This document shows, in pieces, positions 57,268 to 64,000 of a stretch of 64,000 nt of DNA. The position numbers and the translations under genes were made by a program. The stretch lies in the NCBI RefSeq assembly GCF_045348435.1, contig NZ_CP157484.1:1860001-1924000 (forward strand). Direction: 5' to 3'. The notes under the pieces were generated by a model. That model ran no database searches and was not told where the DNA came from. It saw nothing but the letters and a program-made list of their open reading frames with translations. Within the stretch, counting starts at the first letter, position 1. Each line of letters starts with the position of its first letter. This stretch comes from Alsobacter sp045348435 (GTDB lineage Bacteria; Pseudomonadota; Alphaproteobacteria; Rhizobiales; Beijerinckiaceae).

Positions 57268-59940
57268 TCAAAGCCGGTCCGGCTTGAGCAGCTTGAGCCC
57301 CCTGGCCGCCTCGTAGCCGTGGATCTCCTTGACATCGAGCTTGCGCATGAAGGTGATGGCGTCCTTGGTGAGGACCTGACCTGGCACCATGATCGGGAAC
57401 CCCGGCGGGTAGGGGATCACGAAGTTCGCCGAGATCAGTTCGGGGCCGCTCTCAAGCCGCTTGTCGATCTCTGCGCTGCGCAGCGGGACATATTCGCAAT
57501 TCTCCTCGCGATAGGCCGCGAAGAACGCCGTCCTCATGTCGCCTTCGGTGGTCGAGGCGCCGCCGTCCTTGCGATAGGCGTCGTGGAACCGGCTGAAATT
57601 CGGCAGGTCCGGCACCTCCGTCATGAGGCTGTGGACCTTCCGCTTGAACCCGTCCGTGGACGTCCCGCCGCCTTCCTCCAGTTCGCGGCACACCTGCACC
57701 AGCACGCGCAGCAGCAGCGCGACGTCGCTGCGGGTGTTGTTGATGTTGGACTGGATCAGGACGGAGTTGCGGGACGTCTTGTTGACCTGGATGTTGAACC
57801 GGTTGGCCAGCAAGCCCTTGAAGCTCGTGCCGTCGAAACCGGCGGTGCCGCACACCAGCGTCATGCGGGTGGGATCCAGGAAGAACTCGTCCTCGTGCAC
57901 GGCCTGCAGCACCTTGCCCCAGTTCACGCCCTGCGAGAGGTAGTCGACGAAGCCCGAATTGCGGAACTGCTCGGGGATCATCTCGTCGGCCCCGAGCACG
58001 CGGAAGTACTTGGAGACGAGCGGATGACCGTTCACGGCCAGCCGGATCTTCAGCGCGATCGTGATGGCGTTCATGACCAGGCCGTAGCCTTCCAGCTCCA
58101 TCTGCCGGCGCGCCACGTCGAGGCTGCCGATGAGCTGCTGGTTCGGGCTCGTCGAGGCGTGGGTGAAGATGGCTTCGTGGAACTGGCTCTCCACGTGCGG
58201 GAAATCGACGTCGCGCACCAGCACCATCGAACCCTGGCGAATGGCGGACATCGACTTGTGCGTCGAGTTGGTCTGGTAGACGCGCAGCCGCACCTTGCGG
58301 GGATCCGGGACCAGGCGGGTCGCCATCAGCGTCTCGCGCGACGGCTCGGCGCCCAGTTCGGCCTGCTGGCGCTCGTAGGCGTCCAGAGACTCGGGGTTGG
58401 CCAGCCAATCCTTGAGGTCCGCCGCGGCGCCCATGGCCGTGCGCGGGCGCAGGAAGGGCGACCAGTGCGCGAAGCCGGACCAGGCCTCGTCCCACAGGAA
58501 GATCAGGTCCGGCTTGATGGCGAGGCATTCCTCCATCACGCGCCGGGTGTTGTACATGTGCCCATCGAACGTGCAGTTCGTCAGATCGAGCATGCGCACG
58601 CGGTCGAGGCGGCCGTCGTCGCGGAAATCGAGCAGCGTCTTCTTGATGGCCTCGAGCGGGACCGCGCCGTACATGGAGTACTGCGTCAACGGGAAGGCTT
58701 CGACATAGCTCGGCTGTCCGCCGCTGAGCACCAGGCCGTAGTGATGCGACTTGTGGCAGTTGCGATCGACGATGACGACGTCGCCCGGCCTGACCAGCGC
58801 CTGCACGACCATCTTGTTGCTGGTGGACGTGCCGTTGGTGACGAAGAAGACGTGGTCCGCCCCGAAGGCCCGGGCCGCCATGTCCTGCGCCTTCTTGATG
58901 TTGCCAGTCGGCTCCAGGAGGCTGTCGAGGCCGCCCGTGGTGGCGCTGCTCTCCGCCAGGAACAGGTTCATGCCATAGAACTCGCCCATGTCGCGGATCC
59001 AGTCCGACTGGAACACCGACTTGCCGCGCGCGATCGGCAAGGCATGGAACGTGGCGATGGGACGCTGCGCGTATTTCTTCAGGTTGTCGAAGAACGGCGT
59101 CTCGTAGCGCGCCGCCACGCCCTCCAGGATGGACAGGTGAAGCTCGACCGGCTCCTCGATGGAGTGGAACACACGGCGCAGCACATCCGCCTGGGGGTCG
59201 CCGGCGATCGCCTCCACATTGCGGCCCGACAGCATGTAGAGGTCCAGCTCCGGCCGGATCCGCTTGAGGGCCCGGGCGAGTTCCAGGCCCGTTCCGCCGG
59301 CGGCCTTCGCGTAGGACGCATGCTCCAGCAGCTCGCGGATCACCGGGGCGTCGTGGCGCGAATGCAGGGTGACGTTCTCGCCCATCACCACGGCCGCGAG
59401 GCGCGGGTTGATCACGGTCGCGCAGATCGCGTCCTCGACCGAGCCGACGAACACCGGCTCATAGACGAATTGGTCCTCGCGCCGGCGCAGGCGCCGAACC
59501 TGGCTGCGCAGCGCCTTCCAGCGCGGCTCCTCCTGGCCCGTGACGTACAGCACTTCGAAATAGGGCCGCCGCCCTTCGCCGGGCGCGACGACGCTGGGCA
59601 CGATGTCGGCGAGGACGGCGTCCTCCTCGGCCTCCCACTCGTCAGCGAGATCCGAGCCGCGGCCCAGCATGAGGACTTCGGCGACATGGCGCGCGAGGCG
59701 GGCCGCTTCGTCGGAGTCTCCGGATTCGATCAGTCCGCGCAGGCGCTCGACCGTCGGGCTTCCGGGGATGGCGTGAAACTGCTCCAGCACGGCGAGTTCG
59801 TCGACAGCCTCGACCAGTCCGTCCGGGCGCTGTCCCCCGGCGCACCATTCCCGCGCCTGGTCGGCCACGGCCTGCCAGCGATCGTTGCGGGTGGCGTGCA
59901 GGACGAAGAACTGGTCGATGCGGGGCGCCGCCGTGGCCAT
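57268..59940 (-). CDS. Orn/Lys/Arg decarboxylase, large form
   Basis: An 890-residue PLP decarboxylase of the Orn/Lys/Arg (fold type I) family. It has an N-terminal regulatory wing domain (residues about 1-240), then the catalytic domain with VFFVTNGTSTSNKMVVQALVRPGDVVIVDRNCHKSHHYG, DEAWSGFAHWSPF and the PLP lysine in NSTHKSMSAIRQGS, and a C-terminal domain ending YPPGFPIMVPGQVLTKDAI. It is longer than the usual 710-760 residues. It removes CO2 from a basic amino acid; specificity is not clear. Forty bases from aspT, in one likely acid-response transcript driven from the promoter near 60030. Confidence 0.92.
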   Translation of the reverse strand: MATAAPRIDQFFVLHATRNDRWQAVADQAREWCAGGQRPDGLVEAVDELAVLEQFHAIPGSPTVERLRGLIESGDSDEAARLARHVAEVLMLGRGSDLADEWEAEEDAVLADIVPSVVAPGEGRRPYFEVLYVTGQEEPRWKALRSQVRRLRRREDQFVYEPVFVGSVEDAICATVINPRLAAVVMGENVTLHSRHDAPVIRELLEHASYAKAAGGTGLELARALKRIRPELDLYMLSGRNVEAIAGDPQADVLRRVFHSIEEPVELHLSILEGVAARYETPFFDNLKKYAQRPIATFHALPIARGKSVFQSDWIRDMGEFYGMNLFLAESSATTGGLDSLLEPTGNIKKAQDMAARAFGADHVFFVTNGTSTSNKMVVQALVRPGDVVIVDRNCHKSHHYGLVLSGGQPSYVEAFPLTQYSMYGAVPLEAIKKTLLDFRDDGRLDRVRMLDLTNCTFDGHMYNTRRVMEECLAIKPDLIFLWDEAWSGFAHWSPFLRPRTAMGAAADLKDWLANPESLDAYERQQAELGAEPSRETLMATRLVPDPRKVRLRVYQTNSTHKSMSAIRQGSMVLVRDVDFPHVESQFHEAIFTHASTSPNQQLIGSLDVARRQMELEGYGLVMNAITIALKIRLAVNGHPLVSKYFRVLGADEMIPEQFRNSGFVDYLSQGVNWGKVLQAVHEDEFFLDPTRMTLVCGTAGFDGTSFKGLLANRFNIQVNKTSRNSVLIQSNINNTRSDVALLLRVLVQVCRELEEGGGTSTDGFKRKVHSLMTEVPDLPNFSRFHDAYRKDGGASTTEGDMRTAFFAAYREENCEYVPLRSAEIDKRLESGPELISANFVIPYPPGFPIMVPGQVLTKDAITFMRKLDVKEIHGYEAARGLKLLKPDRL

Positions 59941-60028
59941 GAGTGCCTCCCTCGAGCGGGTGAGGCGGCATGCCGAGACGGATGCCGCACGCAGGCTGGA
60001 AGGATCTTCGGGCCGGGAAGGAGCGGGA

Positions 60029-60044
60029 AGTATCTTACCGTATC
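60029..60044 (-). promoter_or_regulatory. Shared 14-bp motif, copy 1
   Basis: On the minus strand this reads GATACGGTAAGATACT, one mismatch from the other two copies within the common TACxGTAAGATACT. It lies 88 bases upstream of the large decarboxylase start. Probably an operator or promoter element for that operon. Confidence 0.6.
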
Positions 60045-60097
60045 GGCGGGACGGACGCGGGGCGGGATCACCCCTGCGGCCGCGTCAAGCCGCCTCC

Positions 60098-60111
60098 TAC
60101 AGTAAGATACT
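60098..60111 (+). promoter_or_regulatory. Shared 14-bp motif, copy 2
   Basis: TACAGTAAGATACT on the plus strand, facing away from copy 1 and 35 bases upstream of the small hypothetical gene at 60146. It is identical to copy 3 near 62362. Confidence 0.65.
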
Positions 60112-60145
60112 CCAAGCCGCGCGCGAGTGGCCGCATGCTGCCTCG

Positions 60146-60469
60146 ATGAACTCGACCGCCTTGAGCGAGCCGCCGATGCACAAGAGGATCGTCGCGATCG
60201 CAGCGGCCTTTGGCGCGGAACGCCGCGCCGCGGAGCTCTACGCGCACAGCCCCGGGTTCCAGACCCTCTGCGATGACCTGGAGGAGGTGATCCGGCTGTC
60301 GGAGACGCTCCCGCAGACGCCCGAAAACGCCGCCGCCCTGGCGGAATGCGATCGCCTCGTGGCCGAGCTCGTGGGCGAACTGCGGGACTACGTGAAGCAC
60401 GCGGACGAGCATCTGGGGCGCGCGACGAAGCGGACCGGCAAGGGCGCCAAAACTGGGCGACAAGACTGA
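60146..60469 (+). CDS. Small hypothetical helical protein
   Basis: A 107-residue protein with no recognised domain. The core looks helical and acidic (SPGFQTLCDDLEEVIRLSETLPQTPENAAALAECDRLVAELVGELRDYVKHADEHL), ending in a basic Lys/Arg/Gly tail. An ATG ten codons later (60176) is an alternative start; neither has a strong ribosome site. It diverges from the decarboxylase operon and carries the shared 14-bp motif just upstream, so it may belong to the same response. Confidence 0.6.
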   Translation: MNSTALSEPPMHKRIVAIAAAFGAERRAAELYAHSPGFQTLCDDLEEVIRLSETLPQTPENAAALAECDRLVAELVGELRDYVKHADEHLGRATKRTGKGAKTGRQD

Positions 60470-60545
60470 AGCCCGGCCGCAGCGCGGCCGGGCGCTCGGC
60501 CGGTTGCGTTCGATCGCGCCGGCCTCGGGCGGCCGCCGATGAGGC

Positions 60546-61781
60546 TCAGTGGCCGCCGCTGAAGATGAGGCTCTTGATCGGCAGGATCAGGGCCTGGATG
60601 CGCAGCAGCAGCGCATGGACGAGCCCGACGGCGTCCACGCCGTGCAGAACGAACCGCTGGAACGAGCTCAGCTCGCCGTTCTTCAGCTCCTCGTGGTGGC
60701 TCGTATAGGCGTTCGCCACGCAGCTGCTGCCCGGCGTGACGTCCTCAAGGCCGTTCTCGAACAGCGGATCGAGGCGCACCAGCATGGTCCCCGGCTTGGC
60801 GACCTGCTGGGCGTCGATGAGCTGCTCCCCGCCGCGGAACTGGCCGGCGGCGATATAGTCCTGCACGTCGGTGACCACCATGGGGATGATGGTCCAGGGC
60901 TTGGAGATGCAGGACGCCTCGGCCACCATGCCGGGCCGGATCACCTGGGCCTCGATCTGGCCGAAGCCCGCATAGAGCGCGCGGCGGCCCGCGCCTTCCG
61001 GGATGAGCACGCCGGCGGGGCGCATGAACGGGTTGACGATATCGCCCACCTGCAGCGCGAACTGCTCGACGCGGCCGCTGACGCCGGCGCGGATCACCGT
61101 CTTGCTCAGCTCCACCTCCGCCTGGGCCAGCGCGGCCTCGGCGCTCGCCTTCTGGGCCGGCAGGAGCGTGGAGACGCGCGTCTCGACGGCCTTCTTGGCC
61201 GCCTGGGCCGCATCCACCCCGCCCTGGCGGGTATCGACCAGGGTTTGCAGCTTCTCGATCTCGCGCCGCGCCACGATGTCCGCGTTGCGGCGGTTGAGCT
61301 CCTGCTTGGTGCGCAATTCGTCGAGGGCCTGGTCGTAGGCGCCCTGCGCCTGCGTGATCTGGCCTTCCGCTGCGGCCAGGTCCGCCTGCGCCATCACGAA
61401 CTGGGCGTCGATCTCGGCCACCTTGCGCCGCGCCGTCTCGGCCTCGGCTTGCTGGCGGGAGTTGTCGAGCCGGAAGATGGGCGCGCCCTTCGCCACCTCC
61501 TCGCTGCCCCTGATGAAGATCTCCGCCACGCGCCCGTTGGCCTCAGGCACGATCGGCACCGTGCGGAAGAAGGCGGTCACGTTGGTGGTGGCCGGATGGT
61601 TGTAGAAGACGGTCGTGATCAGCGCGATCGTCAGCATCAGGCAGCCGACGAGCCCCCAGCGCAGCTCGAACCAGACGGAGAAGAGATTGATCTCCTTGCC
61701 GAGCCGCTTGCCCTGCGCAAAGCGCCTGTACAGGTAGTCCGGGAGGATGGTCAGCAGCGAACACAGAATGAGTTCGAGCAT
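60546..61781 (-). CDS. HlyD-family membrane fusion protein
   Basis: A 411-residue periplasmic adaptor anchored by one or two N-terminal helices (MLELILCSLLTILPDYLYRRF and WGLVGCLMLTIALITTVFY). It contains a biotinyl-lipoyl-like strand pair (TVPIVPEANGRVAEIFIRGSEEVAKGAPIFRLDN and TVIRAGVSGRVEQFALQVGDIVNPFMRPAGVLIPE) on either side of a long coiled coil. The last 60 residues return to the membrane (HALLLRIQALILPIKSLIF). It is like the YibH/YiaV type that pairs with a small membrane protein; no ABC or RND pump gene is adjacent. Confidence 0.88.
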   Translation of the reverse strand: MLELILCSLLTILPDYLYRRFAQGKRLGKEINLFSVWFELRWGLVGCLMLTIALITTVFYNHPATTNVTAFFRTVPIVPEANGRVAEIFIRGSEEVAKGAPIFRLDNSRQQAEAETARRKVAEIDAQFVMAQADLAAAEGQITQAQGAYDQALDELRTKQELNRRNADIVARREIEKLQTLVDTRQGGVDAAQAAKKAVETRVSTLLPAQKASAEAALAQAEVELSKTVIRAGVSGRVEQFALQVGDIVNPFMRPAGVLIPEGAGRRALYAGFGQIEAQVIRPGMVAEASCISKPWTIIPMVVTDVQDYIAAGQFRGGEQLIDAQQVAKPGTMLVRLDPLFENGLEDVTPGSSCVANAYTSHHEELKNGELSSFQRFVLHGVDAVGLVHALLLRIQALILPIKSLIFSGGH

Positions 61782-61784
61782 GTC

Positions 61785-62249
61785 TCAGCCCTCCGCATGC
61801 TTGAGGGGGCGCTCCGCGACCCGCTCCCGGTCGTCGACGGGAGCGGCGATCTCCGGCACGCCCTTGCGCTCGATGGCGTCGGCGGCGTCCGCCCCGGCAT
61901 CCGGAGCGATCCCGGCCATCTTCTCCAGCGAACCGGCCATCCGGCGAAGCGGCGACCCCCAGTCGGGAAGGTCGACCAGGGCCAGCAGGAGCCCCGCCAC
62001 CCAGAAGATGTGCTCGTGCGTGAACAGCGCGAGGAGGCCCAGCACGGCCACGATCTCAAATTGCAGCTTCTGCGACTTGTGAGCCATGCGCTCCGGCAGC
62101 GTGTGGATGCGCAGGAACAGCAGCCCGACGCCAAGCACGGCGAAGAGAAGGAAGATCCCGGTTCCCACCATGAGCAGGTCGGTGTCTCCCGGACCCGTGA
62201 TGAACACCGGCAGGTCATGCGGGGCGGCTGGGTTGACGGCGACGGACAC
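61785..62249 (-). CDS. Small inner-membrane protein paired with HlyD gene
   Basis: A 154-residue protein with two or three membrane helices (LLMVGTGIFLLFAVLGVGLLFL, FEIVAVLGLLALFTHEHIFWVAGLLLALVDLP) and an acidic cytoplasmic tail. Three bases separate it from the HlyD gene, so they form a two-gene unit. A GTG at 62249 follows AAAGG by 7 bases and was preferred to an ATG at 62285. Function is unknown; partnership with the HlyD protein is inferred from gene order. Confidence 0.7.
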   Translation of the reverse strand: MSVAVNPAAPHDLPVFITGPGDTDLLMVGTGIFLLFAVLGVGLLFLRIHTLPERMAHKSQKLQFEIVAVLGLLALFTHEHIFWVAGLLLALVDLPDWGSPLRRMAGSLEKMAGIAPDAGADAADAIERKGVPEIAAPVDDRERVAERPLKHAEG

Positions 62250-62361
62250 GGGGCTGCCTTTCGTCTGGTGCACAGGGCGCCGCATGACGGCCGCATTGGT
62301 CCCGAGGCCGCAGCGCTGGCGTGCCTCCTGCTACCACCCCCGTCGCCCCGGCGCAGGTTAG

Positions 62362-62376
62362 TTACAGTAAGATACT
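62362..62376 (+). promoter_or_regulatory. Shared 14-bp motif, copy 3
   Basis: TTACAGTAAGATACT, containing the same 14 bases as copy 2, located 113 bases upstream of the HlyD-pair start (minus-strand genes). The inner TTAC-A-GTAA is a perfect small palindrome in this copy, which is common for TetR-like sites. The cognate regulator is not in this window. Confidence 0.65.
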
Positions 62377-62415
62377 GGCGCCTCGCGTCGCCTATCAGGC
62401 TAGTGTGACCGCGCC

Positions 62416-62958
62416 ATGCACGAGCGTGACAGCGCTCGGCATCGACGTCGCTCCACCGCACCACGCCGCCGGGCGCCTCTCGCCACGGCGAGCCGGAAGC
62501 GAGCTTGTGAGGAGATTCGGCATGCTCCATCGAGGATTGGCTTTGGGTTTCCTGTTGGCCTGTTCGGCGTGCTGGCGGGAGGCGCCCCTGCCCAGGCGCG
62601 AACCGGAACGGTGCGGGTCCAGATCTTCAAGGCTGGATTCGTGGTCGGCGTCTCCGGCGGATCAGGGATGCTCACCTTCGCTGGCCGAAGCTATCCGCTC
62701 GGAATCGGCGGGGTGAGCCTCGGCGCCACCGTGGGCGCCTCCAAGGCCGACCTGATCGGCAGAGCCTATAACCTGAACCGCCCCTCCGACATCGAGGGCG
62801 TCTACACGGCCGCCGAGCTCGGCGCCGCAGTGGCCGGCGGTGGGAAAGTCGCGAGACTGAAGAACGCCCAGGGGGGCGTCCTGGAGTTGCGAGGCCGCCA
62901 GGCGGGCCTCATGTTTTCGCTCGACCTGAGCGGAATGCAGATCTCGCTGAAACGGTGA
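62416..62958 (+). CDS. Exported protein of unknown function, apparent frameshift
   Basis: A 180-codon frame whose last 120 residues form one domain (GTVRVQIFKAGFVVGVSGGSGMLTFAGRSYPLGIGGVSLG ... VLELRGRQAGLMFSLDLSGMQISLKR), a type I recognise only as an unnamed alphaproteobacterial family. The best start, ATG at 62522 preceded by AGGAG, opens a signal peptide (MLHRGLALGFLLACSA) but in the next frame. A one-base deletion around 62550-62590 would join the two. The longer frame from 62416 has an Arg-rich N-terminus and still a hydrophobic GFGFPVGLFGVLAGGAPAQA segment. Probably one exported protein disrupted by a frameshift, real or from sequencing. Confidence 0.65.
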   Translation: MHERDSARHRRRSTAPRRRAPLATASRKRACEEIRHAPSRIGFGFPVGLFGVLAGGAPAQARTGTVRVQIFKAGFVVGVSGGSGMLTFAGRSYPLGIGGVSLGATVGASKADLIGRAYNLNRPSDIEGVYTAAELGAAVAGGGKVARLKNAQGGVLELRGRQAGLMFSLDLSGMQISLKR

Positions 62959-62997
62959 GGACGCTGACGTTCAGCCCTGAAGTCGCCGACGACGACG

Positions 62998-63543
62998 TCA
63001 GGGCTTGGGGGCCGACGCGTCGGGGGCGGGCGGCGCCGCGCCTGCTTGTCCCGTCCAGGCTTTGAAGTCCCCCTCCGACGCCTTCGGCAGCTGCTTGACG
63101 AAGGCCGCGATGGACCAGATCTCGTCGTCGGCCACCCCGGCCGCTGCGAAGCTCGGCATGCCGGTCATTCGAATCCCGTGCTTCACCACCCAGAAGATGT
63201 GCTGCGGCTCAAGCCCGCCCGCGATGTCCTTCAAGTCGGGCGGCGAGGGATTCAAGCCCTCCGAGAACTTCGCCCACTCCATTCCTGGAGCTCCGTGACA
63301 GGTCGGGCAGCCGCGCTGCACGAAGGCTTTGGCGCCGGCGGCGACCCGGCCCTGAAAGTCCGGCGGAGGGGCGTCGGCGGCGTTGCGCCGGATCGAACGG
63401 CTGCGGATCTGGACGAGCGCCCAGTTCATGACGGCAGGATCTTCGACCTGGGCGGCGACGCTGTAGAAGCCGCCAAACAGATAGACCGCTGCTCCGATTC
63501 CAACGAGGATTGCGAGCGCGCCGACGACCGCTAGAAACCGCAT
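62998..63543 (-). CDS. Membrane-anchored class I cytochrome c
   Basis: A 181-residue protein with one N-terminal membrane helix (FLAVVGALAILVGIGAAVYLFGG) and a heme c site C79-PTC-H83 (RGCPTCHGAPG). Met in IRMTGMPSF is the probable sixth ligand, and IWSIAAFVKQLP is the usual C-terminal helix. An Ala/Pro-rich tail follows. It would carry electrons on the periplasmic side of the inner membrane. No oxidase or dehydrogenase partner lies next to it, so its redox partner is unknown. Confidence 0.9.
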   Translation of the reverse strand: MRFLAVVGALAILVGIGAAVYLFGGFYSVAAQVEDPAVMNWALVQIRSRSIRRNAADAPPPDFQGRVAAGAKAFVQRGCPTCHGAPGMEWAKFSEGLNPSPPDLKDIAGGLEPQHIFWVVKHGIRMTGMPSFAAAGVADDEIWSIAAFVKQLPKASEGDFKAWTGQAGAAPPAPDASAPKP

Positions 63544-63763
63544 GAGGTCCTCCTCCTACGATCGCGAACAGCCATCATGATCACATGATCCAGCAGCCAC
63601 GCCAATGCGGCGGTTTCGGTCTGCGATCCCTTGACCATAGGGCGCTTCAACTTCCGGTAGTTGTTGACGACTCATGCCACCGATTGTGGGTGGGAGCAGC
63701 GAGCGCCGTACGCGCCCGGACCTTCGTGAGACCGGCCTTCTGCGCCGTTCGGGAGTGGATTCA

Positions 63764-64000
63764 GTGCAGCTAGCTCCATTCCAACGCCGCATCTTTCGCC
63801 ACGTTTGGATCGCGAGCCTGGCGTCCAACCTCGGCGGGCTGATCCAGACGGTCGGCGCGTCATGGCTGATGACCTCGCTGGATCCGAGCGCCGGCATGGT
63901 GTCTTTGGTCCAGGCCGCCAACACCGTGCCCGTGATGCTCTTCTCGCTCATGGCGGGAGCGCTCGCCGACAATCTCGACCGTCGGAAGCTGATGCTGGCT
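63764..64000 (+). CDS. MFS transporter, N-terminal part cut by window end
   Basis: Only the first 79 codons are present. The translation from GTG at 63764 (LAPFQRRIFRHVWIASLASNLGGLIQTVGASWLMTSLDPSAGMVSLVQAANTVPVMLFSLMAGALADNLDRRKLMLA) contains two membrane helices and the MFS loop motif GALADNLDRRKLM, of the EntS-like drug/siderophore exporter branch. GGAGTGG precedes the start; an in-frame GTG three codons earlier (63755) is possible. The gene continues past the window edge. Confidence 0.8.
   Translation, partial: MQLAPFQRRIFRHVWIASLASNLGGLIQTVGASWLMTSLDPSAGMVSLVQAANTVPVMLFSLMAGALADNLDRRKLMLA

Noticed and set aside
56356..60105. A plus-strand open frame of 1249 codons opposite aspT and the decarboxylase
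   Set aside because: The translation is His/Arg/Asp/Val-rich low-complexity typical of an antisense frame in high-GC DNA, while the minus strand encodes two clear enzyme/transporter families.
60549..62408. A 619-codon plus-strand open frame opposite the HlyD pair
   Set aside because: Leu/His/Arg/Asp-rich shadow; the minus strand shows a well-formed HlyD protein with a coiled coil.
1..64000. CRISPR arrays, tRNA, rRNA and riboswitches
   Set aside because: No regularly spaced repeats and no recognisable tRNA, rRNA or riboswitch core was seen on either strand by reading; a covariance-model scan would be needed to exclude small RNAs.

Overview
This 64 kb window is high-GC, densely coded bacterial DNA. 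Gene content (a full C-P lyase operon with DUF1045 and a hexapeptide acetyltransferase, many ABC importers, Tat-exported hydrolases, an aspartate 4-decarboxylase/AspT pair, ACR3-type arsenic resistance) suggests an alphaproteobacterium, probably of the order Hyphomicrobiales (Rhizobiales). This is inferred from gene families and gene order; no rRNA or tRNA gene was seen, so species cannot be named.

Layout. (1) 1-13.9 kb: a mostly minus-strand stress/detoxification block: SDR oxidoreductase, TehA/SLAC1-like transporter, FMN-binding PNPOx-like protein, three metallo-beta-lactamase-fold hydrolases (two with twin-arginine signals), DUF1348 and DUF6130 proteins, a Tat-exported alpha/beta hydrolase, a 949-residue winged-helix/ATPase/helical-repeat regulator, then an AhpD-like protein, an exported cupin and a catalase-family peroxidase facing a divergent AraC regulator. 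(2) 13.9-16.7 kb: a small remnant zone (dispersed repeat, likely serine-recombinase fragment), an acyltransferase, a ZntB-like transporter and a Lys/Ala-rich protein. (3) 16.8-28.3 kb: phosphonate use. phnCDEE-GHIJKLMN runs rightward, and DUF1045 plus a phosphonate-type acetyltransferase run leftward from a shared control region with Pho-box-like repeats. (4) 28.3-31.4 kb: an alpha/beta hydrolase and arsR-arsC-acr3 with a perfect 15-bp palindromic operator lying over the arsR start codon. (5) 31.4-36.6 kb: a patchy region with an FtsX permease fragment, an unusual four-PAS plus HTH protein, a GAF protein, a frameshifted chemotaxis-receptor fragment and a class A beta-lactamase with a carbenicillinase-like RSG motif. 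(6) 36.9-47.2 kb: a LysR-headed operon with a complete dipeptide/opine-type ABC importer, two closely related FAD amino-acid oxidases, an opine dehydrogenase family enzyme and a substrate-binding protein whose two halves are in swapped (circularly permuted) order. (7) 47.2-53.6 kb: a truncated hybrid histidine kinase, then a LysR regulator divergent from an argininosuccinate-lyase-like gene and its polar amino acid ABC importer. (8) 53.9-62.3 kb: aspartate 4-decarboxylase, aspartate:alanine antiporter and a large Orn/Lys/Arg decarboxylase, then a small unknown gene and an HlyD/membrane-protein pair; three copies of one 14-bp motif link these promoters. (9) 62.4-64 kb: an exported unknown protein with an apparent frameshift, a membrane-anchored cytochrome c, and the start of an MFS transporter cut by the window edge.

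Functionally, most of the window is accessory metabolism: scavenging of phosphorus (phosphonates), nitrogen/carbon (opine-like or N-substituted amino acids), and resistance to peroxide, arsenic, beta-lactam and acid stress. The observations I rate highest are the permuted substrate-binding protein in its opine-type operon, the four-PAS/HTH fusion, and the motif shared by the decarboxylase and HlyD promoters.
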